Source: Chachezhania antarctica (GTDB taxonomy: Bacteria; Pseudomonadota; Alphaproteobacteria; Rhodobacterales; Rhodobacteraceae). From it: a stretch of 64,000 bases of DNA. Shown one piece after another: positions 45,134 through 54,174 of this stretch (its first letter is position 1; the number at the start of each line of letters is the position of its first letter). The translations under genes and the position numbers were made by a program. Below the pieces are notes generated by a model that searched no databases, was not told the origin of the DNA, and saw only the letters and a list, made by a program, of their open reading frames with translations. The DNA lies in assembly GCF_003646465.1 (NCBI RefSeq), contig NZ_QZEX01000005.1, forward strand, positions 249,123-313,122, in the 5' to 3' direction.

Positions 45134-46350
45134 CGGCCGCCCCCCTGCACGACGCCGGGATAGAGCCACCCGCGCCCGCGCTTGGCCGCCAGTGGCTGAT
45201 CCTGGCGGGGCTCACGTTCGGGCTGTGCGTGACCAACGGGTTCGCGCGGTTTGCCTACGGTCTGCTGCTGCCCGCGATGAAGGCAGAGTTCGGCTGGACC
45301 TATGCCCAAGCGGGCTGGCTGAACACCGCGAACGCGTTGGGCTACGTGACCGGCGCCATAGCCTCCTACATCCTGATCCGACGCGTCAGCCCGGCATTGT
45401 TGTTCAATATCGGCGTCCTTACGACCATGATCACGCTGATGGCCACGGGCTTTGCCGAATCGCTGGTCGGACAATCCGTCTGGCGCTACCTGACCGGCCT
45501 TTTCGGCGCGCTGTCCTTTTCCACCGGCGGCGCGCTGGCCGCGGCGCTGTTTCCCGGAGACGCCCGCCGCAATGCGCTCGCCATCGCGATCTATTTCGGC
45601 GTGGGCGGGGGGCTTGGCATCTGGCTGGCCGGTGCAACCCTCCCTTGGGTGCTGGAGATCTACGGCACCGCCGGCTGGCCCTACGGATGGATCGCCATCG
45701 GGATCATGAGCGTCCTGCTCACGCCCCTCAGCCTCTGGTCCGGTACCGCGCTGCGCCCGCCGGCCAACGCCCCCCGCCCCACCGCCGCCCGCCTGCCGGT
45801 CCGTGCGATGCTGGGCCAGATCGGCGGCTATGCCGGCTTCGGGCTGGGCTATATCGTCTACCTGACCTTCATTGCCGCGTGGATGACCGAACGGGATGCG
45901 GGCGCCGCGCAGATCTCGCTTGCCTGGGTGCTGATGGGCACCGGGATCGTGCTGTCACCCTTCCTGTGGCGCGGTCTGTTCGCCCGCTTTGCCGGCGGGC
46001 TGCCGCTGGCCCTGATCCTCGCGTCCGTCGCCATCGGAACGCTGCTGCCGCTTGCGATGCCGACGACGGCCGGGCTTCTCCTCTCCGCCGCTGTCGTCGG
46101 GCTGGCCGTCTTCCAGTCGCCCGCCGCGGTCACCAATTTCTCGCGCCAGAACCTGCCGCCGGCGGTCTGGGGACAGGCGATCAGTCTCTTTACGCTTGTC
46201 TTCGCCGTGGCGCAGACGATCGGCCCCATCGGTGCCGGGCTTGTGGGTGACCTGACGGGCGATATCGGCAATGCGCTGATCGCCGCCGCTTGCATCTTGC
46301 TCGCCGGCGCGCTCTCGGCCATTCTCCAACGTCCACTGAAGACCGGCTGA
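45130..46350 (+). CDS. MFS transporter, YbfB/YjiJ type
   Basis: 406-aa inner-membrane carrier with about twelve transmembrane helices. GFARFAYGLLLPAMKAEFGW and YAQAGWLNTANALGYVTGA in the first two helices are typical of the YbfB/YjiJ branch; TFIAAWMTERDAGAAQISLA and VTNFSRQNLPPAVWGQAIS in the second half. Substrate unknown. It is followed after 17 nt by a DAO-type flavoprotein, suggesting one operon dealing with an amino compound. Confidence 0.85.
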   Translation: MTAAPLHDAGIEPPAPALGRQWLILAGLTFGLCVTNGFARFAYGLLLPAMKAEFGWTYAQAGWLNTANALGYVTGAIASYILIRRVSPALLFNIGVLTTMITLMATGFAESLVGQSVWRYLTGLFGALSFSTGGALAAALFPGDARRNALAIAIYFGVGGGLGIWLAGATLPWVLEIYGTAGWPYGWIAIGIMSVLLTPLSLWSGTALRPPANAPRPTAARLPVRAMLGQIGGYAGFGLGYIVYLTFIAAWMTERDAGAAQISLAWVLMGTGIVLSPFLWRGLFARFAGGLPLALILASVAIGTLLPLAMPTTAGLLLSAAVVGLAVFQSPAAVTNFSRQNLPPAVWGQAISLFTLVFAVAQTIGPIGAGLVGDLTGDIGNALIAAACILLAGALSAILQRPLKTG

Positions 46351-46367
46351 CCGCAGGAGCCCGCGCC

Positions 46368-47639
46368 ATGACCGGAGATCCCAATTCCAATGGCCTCTGG
46401 GCCGTGTCCGCGGCCGAAACCTTCTCGGCCCCTGCCCTGACGGACGACATTTCGGTCGATCTGGCCATCATCGGTGGCGGCTTCACCGGCACCGCCGCGG
46501 CACTGGCGGCCGCGAAAGCCGGCGCCAGGGTCTGCCTGCTGGAAGCCAACCGAATCGGCCATGGCGGATCGGGACGCAATGTCGGACTGGTGAACGCCGG
46601 CCTCTGGCTGCCGCCGGACACTATAACAGCCCAGTTGGGCCCCGAGACCGGGGAGCGCCTGTCCACCCTCCTTGCCACCGCGCCGGACCTGGTCTTCGAC
46701 CTGATCGCCGAACACGCAATCGCGTGCGAGCCCGTCCGCAGCGGCACGCTTCATTGTGCCCACGCGCCCTCCGGCCTGCGCGATCTGCAGAACCGCCACG
46801 CCCAGCTTACCGCCCGCGGCGCGCCGGTTTCGCTGCTGGGCGACACCGAAACCGCCAGCCGGACAGGCACCGATGCATTCGGCGGCGCACTCTTCGATCC
46901 TCGCGCGGGCACCATCCAGCCGTTGGCCTACAACCGTGGCCTTGCCCGCGCAGCGCAGACCGCCGGCGCCCTGATCCACGAAGCCACCCCGGTGCAGCGA
47001 ATCGCACCCGATGGCGAGGGCTGGACGCTTTCCGCACCGGGCTGGACGATCCGGGCGGGCGCGATGATCATGGCCACAAACGCCTATCACCAGCCCTTCC
47101 GCGGCGCCGAAACACCGCCACATCTGCTTGTGCACTTCTTTCAGGCCGCGACGGCCCCGGGCCTTGCGGAACAGGTCGTTCCCGGTGGCGAGGGCCTGTG
47201 GGACACCGCGCCTGTCATGACGTCGCTGCGCACCGACGCTGCGGGGCGCGTGATCCTTGGCGCGATGGGCGCGCTCGACCATCCGGGCGGCGGCCTTCAT
47301 CGCGGCTGGGCCGAACGCAAGCTGGCACGCCTGTTCCCGCATCTGAAAGGCACACCGTTCCAGCAGGTCTGGTTCGGACGAATCGCCATGACACCGGCCC
47401 ACCTGCCGGAGATCCAGCGCCTCGGCCCGAATGGCCTGGCCGTGCACGGCTATTCCGGCCGCGGTATCGGCCCTGGGACCCTCTTCGGCACGCGGTTGGC
47501 CGAGGTATCTCTGGGCGCCGATCCGTCCCGTCTGCCGGTCGCCCCGATCGCACCCTACAGGCTGAAAGCGCCCGGTTTGCGCAGCACGATCTTCGAAACC
47601 GGGGCCACGGCGCTGCATGCGGTATCGGCCCGGTTCTAG
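46368..47639 (+). CDS. FAD-dependent oxidoreductase, DAO family
   Basis: 423-aa flavoprotein of the glycine/D-amino-acid oxidase superfamily. LAIIGGGFTGTAAALAAAKAG (by position about 35-55; FAD motif GGGFTG), LLEANRIGHGGSGRNVG, and C-terminal HGYSGRGIGPGTLFGTRLAE. It resembles PuuB-like gamma-glutamylputrescine oxidases and is a distant paralogue of the gene at 58471. ATG 46368 has AGGAG 9 nt upstream. Oxidises an amine or amino acid; substrate not assigned. Confidence 0.85.
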   Translation: MTGDPNSNGLWAVSAAETFSAPALTDDISVDLAIIGGGFTGTAAALAAAKAGARVCLLEANRIGHGGSGRNVGLVNAGLWLPPDTITAQLGPETGERLSTLLATAPDLVFDLIAEHAIACEPVRSGTLHCAHAPSGLRDLQNRHAQLTARGAPVSLLGDTETASRTGTDAFGGALFDPRAGTIQPLAYNRGLARAAQTAGALIHEATPVQRIAPDGEGWTLSAPGWTIRAGAMIMATNAYHQPFRGAETPPHLLVHFFQAATAPGLAEQVVPGGEGLWDTAPVMTSLRTDAAGRVILGAMGALDHPGGGLHRGWAERKLARLFPHLKGTPFQQVWFGRIAMTPAHLPEIQRLGPNGLAVHGYSGRGIGPGTLFGTRLAEVSLGADPSRLPVAPIAPYRLKAPGLRSTIFETGATALHAVSARF

Positions 47640-47758
47640 GGTCTTTCGCAATTCCTTCGAATTACAATGGCCTCAATCCGGAACACGGAACGGTCTATTA
47701 AGTTTTTGCGCATAACGTCTGCCGGACATCGCGACATCGGGCGAACGGGCGCAAATAC

Positions 47759-48145
47759 ATGACAGCAGACATGCCACAGGCAAATGATTCGGACGACACC
47801 CCAACGTCGGACGACTCCCTTCCCGCGGCTGGGAAAGCGAAAGGCGCATCGGACGCCGCTGCCGCCGGGACAACCGGCGATCACGGCTGCATCCGACTGC
47901 CGGAACTGGTCGACTTCACCGTGTGCGAGGATCTCGCCGCACGGATCGGGGCCGCACGTCATTCAGCGCTCGAAGTCGACGCTGAAAAGGTGACGTTCCT
48001 CGGAACGCTCGGCCTGCAATTGCTGCTGTCGGCCCACGCCCAGTGGCAGCGTGACAAGGCAGAATTCACCGTAAGCAACCCATCGTCCGGTTTTCTGGAC
48101 GGCCTGAAGGAACTCGGCGTTTCCGATTCCGTATTCGACAGCTGA
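47759..48145 (+). CDS. STAS-domain protein, CheS-like, first gene of chemotaxis operon
   Basis: 128 aa. Residues 1-42 are a low-complexity Asp/Ala/Gly-rich tail; 43-128 form a STAS fold (GCIRLPELVDFTVCEDLAARI, VTFLGTLGLQLLLSAHAQW) in which the usual phosphorylated Ser is replaced by a Gly/Thr context. In rhizobial che operons a STAS protein (CheS) precedes cheY1-cheA and helps CheA drain phosphate from CheY1. The same order here supports a CheS-like role. 20 nt before cheY. Confidence 0.7.
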   Translation: MTADMPQANDSDDTPTSDDSLPAAGKAKGASDAAAAGTTGDHGCIRLPELVDFTVCEDLAARIGAARHSALEVDAEKVTFLGTLGLQLLLSAHAQWQRDKAEFTVSNPSSGFLDGLKELGVSDSVFDS

Positions 48146-48165
48146 CTGACGAGGACTGACAGAAA

Positions 48166-48531
48166 ATGGCGAAGAGAATTCTCGCGGTCGACGATTCCCG
48201 CACGATGCGGGCCATGCTGTCCCAGGCGCTTGTCGAGGCCGGGTACGAGGTCGACCTGGCCGAAGACGGCGCGCAGGGGCTGGAACGCATCACCGAACAG
48301 GTGCCCAACCTCCTGATCACCGACATCAACATGCCGAAGCTCGACGGCTTCGGCCTGATAGAGGCGGTGCGCGGGCAGAAGAACCTGCGCGCCCTGCCGA
48401 TCCTGGTGCTGACCACGGAAAGCGCCGCCGAACTGAAGATGAAAGCCCGCAAGGCCGGTGCCTCGGGCTGGATCGTCAAGCCGTTCGAAGAAGAAAAACT
48501 ACTGAACGCCATCCGGATGGTCGTGGCGTGA
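48166..48531 (+). CDS. cheY: Chemotaxis response regulator CheY (first copy)
   Basis: 121-aa single receiver domain: acidic pair D9/D10, phospho-acceptor D53 (ITDINMP), T83 and K105. Receives phosphate from CheA. In alphaproteobacteria with two CheY proteins one often acts as a phosphate sink; by operon position this one corresponds to rhizobial CheY1, the sink. That role is inferred from order only. Confidence 0.95.
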   Translation: MAKRILAVDDSRTMRAMLSQALVEAGYEVDLAEDGAQGLERITEQVPNLLITDINMPKLDGFGLIEAVRGQKNLRALPILVLTTESAAELKMKARKAGASGWIVKPFEEEKLLNAIRMVVA

Positions 48532-48568
48532 CCCGCTCCCGCGTTCCGGTTCCCGGAGGAGACTGCTC

Positions 48569-50776
48569 ATGACAGATCTACGCACAGCCTTCTTCGAAGA
48601 ATGCGAAGAACTTCTCGAAACGCTTTCCGACGGGCTTGCAAGCTTGGAAGAAGGCGCCGACGACAGTGAAACGGTCAACTCGATTTTCCGCGCGGTGCAC
48701 TCCATCAAGGGCAGCGCCGGAGCCTTCCATCTCAATGCCCTGGCCGAGTTCTCGCATATCTTCGAAAACGTCCTCGACCTGCTTCGCGAAGGCAAGCTGT
48801 CGGCCGATGAAGACCTCATGCCGTTGCTCTACGCCGCGGGCGATCACCTAAGCTACCTGGTCGAGGCGGCGAATGGCGGTGTCGAGGTCGAACCCGACCG
48901 GGCCGCAGCCCTGGTTGCCGATCTGCGCCGTACGGCCAATGTCGAGGGTTCCGCAACCGAGGAGGAAGACCCCGATACCAGCGCCGAAGACGTGGCCGCC
49001 ATCGGTGCCTTCCAGCCGATCAACCTGGATCTCGGCCTGCCCGACCTCGGCAGCATCGACACCGGTGAAGCGCCGGCACCGACCGGGCCGCCCAGGTACA
49101 CGATTCGCTTCGCACCGAAGGACGAATTGTTCGAAACCGGTCACGATCCGGTTCTGATCTTCCGCGCCTTGCGGGCGCTCGGCCCGGTCGAAGCAACCGC
49201 GGACCTCACCGAGGTCCCCGCCTTTTCCGAGATCGAGTGGGATCGTCCCTACATCTCTTGGACGCTGACACTGCAAACCGAAGCCGGACGCGACGGAATC
49301 GAAGGGGTCTTCGATTTCGTATCCGATCTCTGCGATCTCGAGATCGTCCCGGATCTTCCGCCCAGCACGGCCCAGGCGGCCGAACCGCCGGCAGGCGGCG
49401 GCGAAACGCCGGATGAAGACGGCCCTGGCAACGTGGATACCGGCGATGCCGGGACCGCCGCCGCCGCACCGACGACCGCTGCTGCCGCACCCAGCGCACC
49501 TTCGGCGGCCAAACCCGCGGCGAAGAAGCCCGAAGGGAAGGCCGCCCGCGACACGATCCGCGTCGAACTGGAACGTGTCGACAGGCTGGTCAACATCGTG
49601 GGCGAGCTGGTGATCAGCGAAGCCATGTTGCGCCAGGCCATGTCCGACAGTGCAATGTCCGCACATGGGCCTGCCGCCAATGCAATGGGCCAGTTGCGCC
49701 AGCTTTCGGGCGAGCTCCAGGAAAGCGTCATGGCTATCCGCGCCCAGCCGGTACGTGGTCTCTTCCAGCGCATGTCGCGGATCGTTCGCGAAGTCACCCG
49801 CGAGACGGGAAAGAACGCGCGCATCGTGACTGAAGGTGAAGCCACCGAAGTCGACAAGACCGTCATCGAACGGCTCGTCGATCCGCTGACGCACATGATC
49901 CGCAACGCGATCGACCACGGGCTGGAAAAGCCCGAACAACGTGAAGCCGCAGGCAAGAAGGCCCTGGGAACGGTGACCCTGTCCGCCGCGCATCGCTCCG
50001 GCCGCGTCATTATCGAACTGCGCGACGACGGCGCCGGAATCAACCGCCCCAAGGTGCGTGAACTTGCCATTTCCAAGGGTCTGATTGCCGCCGGGGACGA
50101 CCTGTCGGACGCGGAAATCGACAACCTGCTCTTTGCGCCCGGGTTCTCCACCAGCGAAAAGGTTTCGAATCTGTCGGGCCGCGGCGTCGGAATGGACGTG
50201 GTGCGCAGCGAAATCCAGGCCCTCGGGGGGCGCGTCTCGATCGCCTCGGAATGGGGCAAGGGAACAGTGTTCTCGATCAGCCTGCCGCTGACGCTGGCGG
50301 TACTCGAAGGCATGATCGTGGAGGTTGCGGGCGAAAAGATCGTCGTACCGACCACGACCTTGCGGGAAACCGTCCGCGCCAGCGAGGCGGCCATGCACTG
50401 CCTGGGCGATTCCGAGCGTGTCCTGTCGATGCGCGACGGGCTGGTGCCAATCGTGGATCTTGGGGAATCTCTTGGGTTCCGCGGCCGGGTCAGCGATTTT
50501 TCGGACCAGTCCTTGCTGCTGATCGAAACCGATACAGGGCAACGCACCGCTCTTGCGGTGGACCGCGTGTATGACCAGCGCGAAGTGGTCATCAAGGGGC
50601 TGGAGCAGAACTACCGCCAGGTCCCCGGCATCGCCGCCGCCACTATTCTGGGGGACGGTCGAATCGCATTGATCGCCGATACCGATCAATTCACCTCGAC
50701 CGGTCCCGGAACCGCCGCCGCCAGCGTCAGCGCCAGCGGTGATATCTTCGACGACTTTTCGGATTTCGGAGTGTGA
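48569..50776 (+). CDS. cheA: Chemotaxis histidine kinase CheA
   Basis: 735 aa. P1 Hpt domain with phospho-His44 (AVHSIKGSAGAFHL), a P2-like region, a long Ala/Pro linker (about 265-325), P3 dimerisation helices (ERVDRLVNIVGELVISEAM), P4 kinase with N box IRNAIDHGLE, G1 RDDGAGIN and G2 SGRGVGMDVV, and a CheW-like P5 domain at the C-terminus (FSISLPLTLAVLEGMIVEV onward). All catalytic motifs are intact. Ribosome site GGAGGAG before ATG 48569. Confidence 0.97.
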   Translation: MTDLRTAFFEECEELLETLSDGLASLEEGADDSETVNSIFRAVHSIKGSAGAFHLNALAEFSHIFENVLDLLREGKLSADEDLMPLLYAAGDHLSYLVEAANGGVEVEPDRAAALVADLRRTANVEGSATEEEDPDTSAEDVAAIGAFQPINLDLGLPDLGSIDTGEAPAPTGPPRYTIRFAPKDELFETGHDPVLIFRALRALGPVEATADLTEVPAFSEIEWDRPYISWTLTLQTEAGRDGIEGVFDFVSDLCDLEIVPDLPPSTAQAAEPPAGGGETPDEDGPGNVDTGDAGTAAAAPTTAAAAPSAPSAAKPAAKKPEGKAARDTIRVELERVDRLVNIVGELVISEAMLRQAMSDSAMSAHGPAANAMGQLRQLSGELQESVMAIRAQPVRGLFQRMSRIVREVTRETGKNARIVTEGEATEVDKTVIERLVDPLTHMIRNAIDHGLEKPEQREAAGKKALGTVTLSAAHRSGRVIIELRDDGAGINRPKVRELAISKGLIAAGDDLSDAEIDNLLFAPGFSTSEKVSNLSGRGVGMDVVRSEIQALGGRVSIASEWGKGTVFSISLPLTLAVLEGMIVEVAGEKIVVPTTTLRETVRASEAAMHCLGDSERVLSMRDGLVPIVDLGESLGFRGRVSDFSDQSLLLIETDTGQRTALAVDRVYDQREVVIKGLEQNYRQVPGIAAATILGDGRIALIADTDQFTSTGPGTAAASVSASGDIFDDFSDFGV

Positions 50777-50779
50777 CCT

Positions 50780-51244
50780 ATGTCCGACGTGATGGAACAA
50801 ACCTCGACCGGCCTGCGCGAAATCGTGTCCTTCACGATCAAGGGACAGGGCTTCTGTATAGACATTGGCCATGTGCTGGAAATCCGCGGCTGGACGCCAA
50901 CGACCAAGCTGCCACATGCGCCGGACTACGTGACCGGGCTCATGAACCTGCGCGGCACCGTTCTGCCCGTCATCGACCTGTCGATGCGGCTGGGGCTCGG
51001 CCGGTCGGAACCCAATCCTCGCCACGTGATCATCATCGTGAAACTGGGCGACAGCACCGTGGGCTTCCTGGTGGAAGCGGTGTCCGACATCCTGACCGTG
51101 CGTCCGGAAGAAATGAAACCGACCCCCGATGTGGCATCGAATCAGACCAAGGACTTCATCGAGGGCGTCTTCGCACGCGACGAACAGTTGCTGCGCGCGC
51201 TCGACCTGAAAAGCATCATGCCGGCCGGACAGGGGGCACTCTGA
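50780..51244 (+). CDS. cheW: Chemotaxis coupling protein CheW
   Basis: 154-aa adaptor linking CheA to receptors. One CheW fold: IVSFTIKGQGFCIDIGHVLEI, HAPDYVTGLMNLRGTVLPVIDL (with the NLRG signature), FLVEAVSDILTV. Starts 3 nt after cheA stops. No receptor gene lies in the operon. Confidence 0.96.
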   Translation: MSDVMEQTSTGLREIVSFTIKGQGFCIDIGHVLEIRGWTPTTKLPHAPDYVTGLMNLRGTVLPVIDLSMRLGLGRSEPNPRHVIIIVKLGDSTVGFLVEAVSDILTVRPEEMKPTPDVASNQTKDFIEGVFARDEQLLRALDLKSIMPAGQGAL

Positions 51245-51246
51245 CC

Positions 51247-52164
51247 ATGGGGCCAGCGCAACAGAGCGCGACCGAACCGGATCTGAATCTCTCGGATGCC
51301 GACTTCGCAGCGCTTGCCAATCTGCTCTACTTCGAAACCGGCATCTACCTGCCGGACTTCAAGCGCGCGATGGTCGTATCCCGCCTGTCGAAACGTCTGC
51401 GGGAACTGCGCTTGCCGGACATGAACACCTACCGCCGTCTGGTGGAAGGCGATCAGGGGCACGACGAACGCGCCCGGATGATTTCGCTGCTGACGACCAA
51501 CGTGACCCATTTCTTCCGGGAGATTCAACATTTCGACGATCTGCGTGCAGCCGTGCTGCCCGGCCTGATCAAGGCCGCCCGTCGCGGCGAGCGTGTGCGC
51601 ATCTGGTCTGCAGGGTGCTCGACCGGAGAGGAGGCCTACAGCCTCGCCTTCACGGTGCTCGACATGTGCCCAGAAGCGGCGACGCTCGACTTCCGCATAC
51701 TGGGCACGGATATCGATCCCGAAGTGATCGCGACGGCGCAGCAGGGCATCTACTTCAACAAGCGGCTGAAGACCGTCCCCGAGCGCTACCTGGAGAACTA
51801 CTTCGTCGCTGCGCCGGCCACGGCCGAAAAACGCGAGGTGGGCAATGAACCGCGACAGATCATAGCCTTCCGGAAACTCAATCTGCTGCAGGCCTGGCCT
51901 TTCAGCGGCTTCTTCGACGTCATCATGTGCCGAAACGTAACCATCTACTTCGAGAAAGAAACCCAGGATTTCCTGCGCCTGCGCTTTGCCGAACGGCTGA
52001 AATCCGATGGCCGGCTCTATGTCGGGCATTCAGAGCACAGGCTCGGCACTGAAAGTGCATTTTTCCGGCCGCTGAGTTCAGGGGTCTTCCTGCGCACCGA
52101 TGCAATCGTGCGTCCGGAGATGATTCCCGCTTCCGCGCCCTATAGCCCCGAGGTCATCCGATGA
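51247..52164 (+). CDS. cheR: Chemoreceptor glutamate methyltransferase CheR
   Basis: SAM-dependent methyltransferase that methylates receptor glutamates for adaptation. 305 aa: N-terminal helical domain (FAALANLLYFETGIYL), then the catalytic domain with RIWSAGCSTGEEAYSLAF (SAM motif I), ILGTDIDPEVIATA, FDVIMCRNVTIYF and LYVGHSEH. Starts 2 nt after cheW; its end overlaps the next gene by 4 nt. No partner cheB (methylesterase) is present in the window. Confidence 0.96.
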   Translation: MGPAQQSATEPDLNLSDADFAALANLLYFETGIYLPDFKRAMVVSRLSKRLRELRLPDMNTYRRLVEGDQGHDERARMISLLTTNVTHFFREIQHFDDLRAAVLPGLIKAARRGERVRIWSAGCSTGEEAYSLAFTVLDMCPEAATLDFRILGTDIDPEVIATAQQGIYFNKRLKTVPERYLENYFVAAPATAEKREVGNEPRQIIAFRKLNLLQAWPFSGFFDVIMCRNVTIYFEKETQDFLRLRFAERLKSDGRLYVGHSEHRLGTESAFFRPLSSGVFLRTDAIVRPEMIPASAPYSPEVIR

Positions 52165-52547
52165 GCATCAAGGATAGTTTGCGGATTCTGGTTGTCGACG
52201 ACATGGCAATCAGCCGAAGCCTGATCACACAAGCACTGGACGAAATTGGCATTCGTCACTATCGCACCGAAAATGACGGCGCGCGCGCCTTCCAGTCATT
52301 GGCGACCCAGCCGGTTCACCTGGTGATTTCCGATCTGAACATGCCAGGCATGGACGGGTTGCAACTGCTTGAAGCAATCCGGACCCACAAGGAAACGGCG
52401 CGCACCGGGTTCGTGCTGGTCACCGGCAGGGCCGATGCGAAAACCCTGGGGCGCGGGCAGAAACTGGCGATGAACAACTATCTGCAAAAGCCGTTTGATA
52501 CGCCGAAAATGAAGAAGTGCATCGAGACGGTTGTCGGCCGACTGTGA
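52161..52547 (+). CDS. Second CheY-type response regulator
   Basis: 128-aa receiver with D13/D14, phospho-acceptor D58 (ISDLNMP), T88 and K110. It corresponds by position to rhizobial CheY2, the motor-binding form, though cheB that normally precedes cheY2 is missing. Translationally coupled to cheR (ATGA). Confidence 0.93.
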   Translation: MSIKDSLRILVVDDMAISRSLITQALDEIGIRHYRTENDGARAFQSLATQPVHLVISDLNMPGMDGLQLLEAIRTHKETARTGFVLVTGRADAKTLGRGQKLAMNNYLQKPFDTPKMKKCIETVVGRL

Positions 52548-52552
52548 GGAAC

Positions 52553-53029
52553 ATGGCACTGGAAACAACAGGCCAGCCGCCCGAAACGGACGGCGAGCAT
52601 CCGACCGGCGCGGATCCGCGCGCCGGCGCCGGGGACGGCGCGCCAAAGCAAGGATCGCACATGATGAGCGGACTTCATGACCACCCGCACCAGCCGATGG
52701 CACACGTGCTGGAACGCGTGGCCGAGGAGATGCAGGTGTCCATCGATCATCTGCTGGGCATCGAGCATGTGCTGGAAAAGATCCTGTCCGCCCCGGACAT
52801 GCGGGCGCATGTCGGCTATGTACAGAACATCGACCTGGTCTGCCAGACGCTGGAGGACGTCGCCCGGATCTTGCGGTTCATTTCCGCCCTGGCACCGAGC
52901 GACGCGGAACTTGACCCTCAGGAAATCGGAGAGAAGATCAAGCTTGCCGATGTCCGGCACAGGCTGCTCGGCATCGCGCATTCCATGGCTGAACCCGAAC
53001 ATGCCAGCGGACATGTGGATCTGTTCTGA
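52553..53029 (+). CDS. Orphan at the end of the che operon with a CheZ/CheT-like D-x3-Q motif
   Basis: 158 aa, no family recognised with certainty. Residues 1-45 are a disordered Gly/His/Pro-rich tail; 46-115 are predicted long amphipathic helices, including QNIDLVCQTLEDVARIL, where D94 and Q98 form D-x-x-x-Q, the catalytic pattern of CheZ and of rhizobial CheT phosphatases. CheT is the last gene of the rhizobial che operon, as here. Five nt after the second cheY. A CheY-P phosphatase is the working hypothesis; proof is lacking. Confidence 0.55.
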   Translation: MALETTGQPPETDGEHPTGADPRAGAGDGAPKQGSHMMSGLHDHPHQPMAHVLERVAEEMQVSIDHLLGIEHVLEKILSAPDMRAHVGYVQNIDLVCQTLEDVARILRFISALAPSDAELDPQEIGEKIKLADVRHRLLGIAHSMAEPEHASGHVDLF

Positions 53030-53072
53030 GGGCGGGAACCGGCGCGACGCGACGGGTCAGAACGGGAAAAGT

Positions 53073-53102
53073 CGCGCGCCCAACACGAAATCGTGGCGCG
53101 CG
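53073..53102 (+). terminator. Hairpin after the che operon
   Basis: CGCGCGCC/GGCGCGCG stem (53073-53080 with 53095-53102) with an inner CACGA/TCGTG stem. No T-run follows, so it is either a weak terminator or RNA-end stabiliser. Confidence 0.4.
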
Positions 53103-53225
53103 CCATTACCCGGCTTTGCCGTCACGCCATGCGGCGCTGCGGCACGGGTATCACACCGCCATTCAAACTGGTGAACGGATCGCATCCATATTGGCGCCCG
53201 GCACGCTCCGCGCTAACATGCCGTC

Positions 53226-53678
53226 ATGCTGACGCGTTTTTTCCAGGCTTTTCGCCCTTCCCAGCCGGCACCGCTGCCCGATCCGGATGCCGAGCTTGCG
53301 CTTGGTGCCCTTCTGGTACGCGTGGCCAAGTCTGACCGCGACTACCAGGTCGAGGAAATCCGCCTGATCGACAGGATCCTGTCACGCCTTTACGCGCACA
53401 ACGCGATCGAAGCTGCGAAAGTGCGGGCGACGTGCGAAAAACTGCACGCCGCCGCCCCCGACAGCGACACCTTCGCAAAGCTGATCCGCGAGACGACGGG
53501 GATCGACCAGCGGCTCGCCGCGCTCGACGCGCTTTGGGAAGTGGTGCTGGCCGACGGTGTCGAATCGCATGGCGAGCTGAGAATCGTCGAGGAAGCCCGC
53601 ATCGCGATGGGTCTTTCGCTGGCCGACAGCGAAGCCGCGCGCAACCGCGCCGACGAAAGATACAGCGCGGGCGGGTAA
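53226..53678 (+). CDS. TerB-family protein, copy 1
   Basis: 150-aa helical protein of the TerB (tellurite-resistance B-like) fold: ALGALLVRVAKSDRDYQVEEI with the acidic D-x-D-Y metal-type turn, and ALWEVVLADGVESHGELRIV in the second repeat. TerB-like proteins are often found near membrane-stress or secretion genes; the role of stand-alone forms is unknown. Followed by a divergent paralogue, so this is a tandem duplication. Confidence 0.8.
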   Translation: MLTRFFQAFRPSQPAPLPDPDAELALGALLVRVAKSDRDYQVEEIRLIDRILSRLYAHNAIEAAKVRATCEKLHAAAPDSDTFAKLIRETTGIDQRLAALDALWEVVLADGVESHGELRIVEEARIAMGLSLADSEAARNRADERYSAGG

Positions 53679-53727
53679 CGCACGGCCGGGCTTGGCCTTC
53701 CGGGCGCGCGGCTCTATCCTGCCGGTC

Positions 53728-54174
53728 ATGTTCGATACATTGCTTCGCCGGCTGGCCCGGCCTGACCCCGATCCGTTGCCCGCCGAAGACGCCCGCCTGG
53801 CGCTCGCCGCGCTATTGGTGCGCATTGCGCGTTCCGACAATGATTATGCCGCCAGCGAGGTGGCCCGCATCGACCGGGTGCTTGCCACCCGCTTCGAGCT
53901 GACGACGTTCGAGGCCGCGGGCCTGCGTGCCAAGGCCGAGGCGCTGGAGGCACAGGCCCCCGACACGGTCCGCTTCACCCGCGCGATCAAGGAAGCGGTG
54001 CCCTACGAGGACCGCCGCGCCGTGGTGCAATCGGCCTGGTCGGTAGCGCTGGCCGATGGCGAACGTTCGAACGAGGAAGACGCGCTGATGCGCATGATCG
54101 CCAGCCTTCTGGGCGTGAGCGATGTCGACAGCGCGATGGCCCGCCAGCACGTGTCAAAGGGCAGCGCATCATGA
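53728..54174 (+). CDS. TerB-family protein, copy 2
   Basis: 148 aa, paralogue of the preceding gene: ALAALLVRIARSDNDYAASEV and SAWSVALADGERSNEEDALMR align with copy 1. The frame is open 12 codons upstream; ATG 53728 aligns with the start of copy 1. Its stop overlaps the start of the PhnD-like gene (54171-54174, ATGA), so it is translated with the polyamine-type operon. Confidence 0.8.
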   Translation: MFDTLLRRLARPDPDPLPAEDARLALAALLVRIARSDNDYAASEVARIDRVLATRFELTTFEAAGLRAKAEALEAQAPDTVRFTRAIKEAVPYEDRRAVVQSAWSVALADGERSNEEDALMRMIASLLGVSDVDSAMARQHVSKGSAS

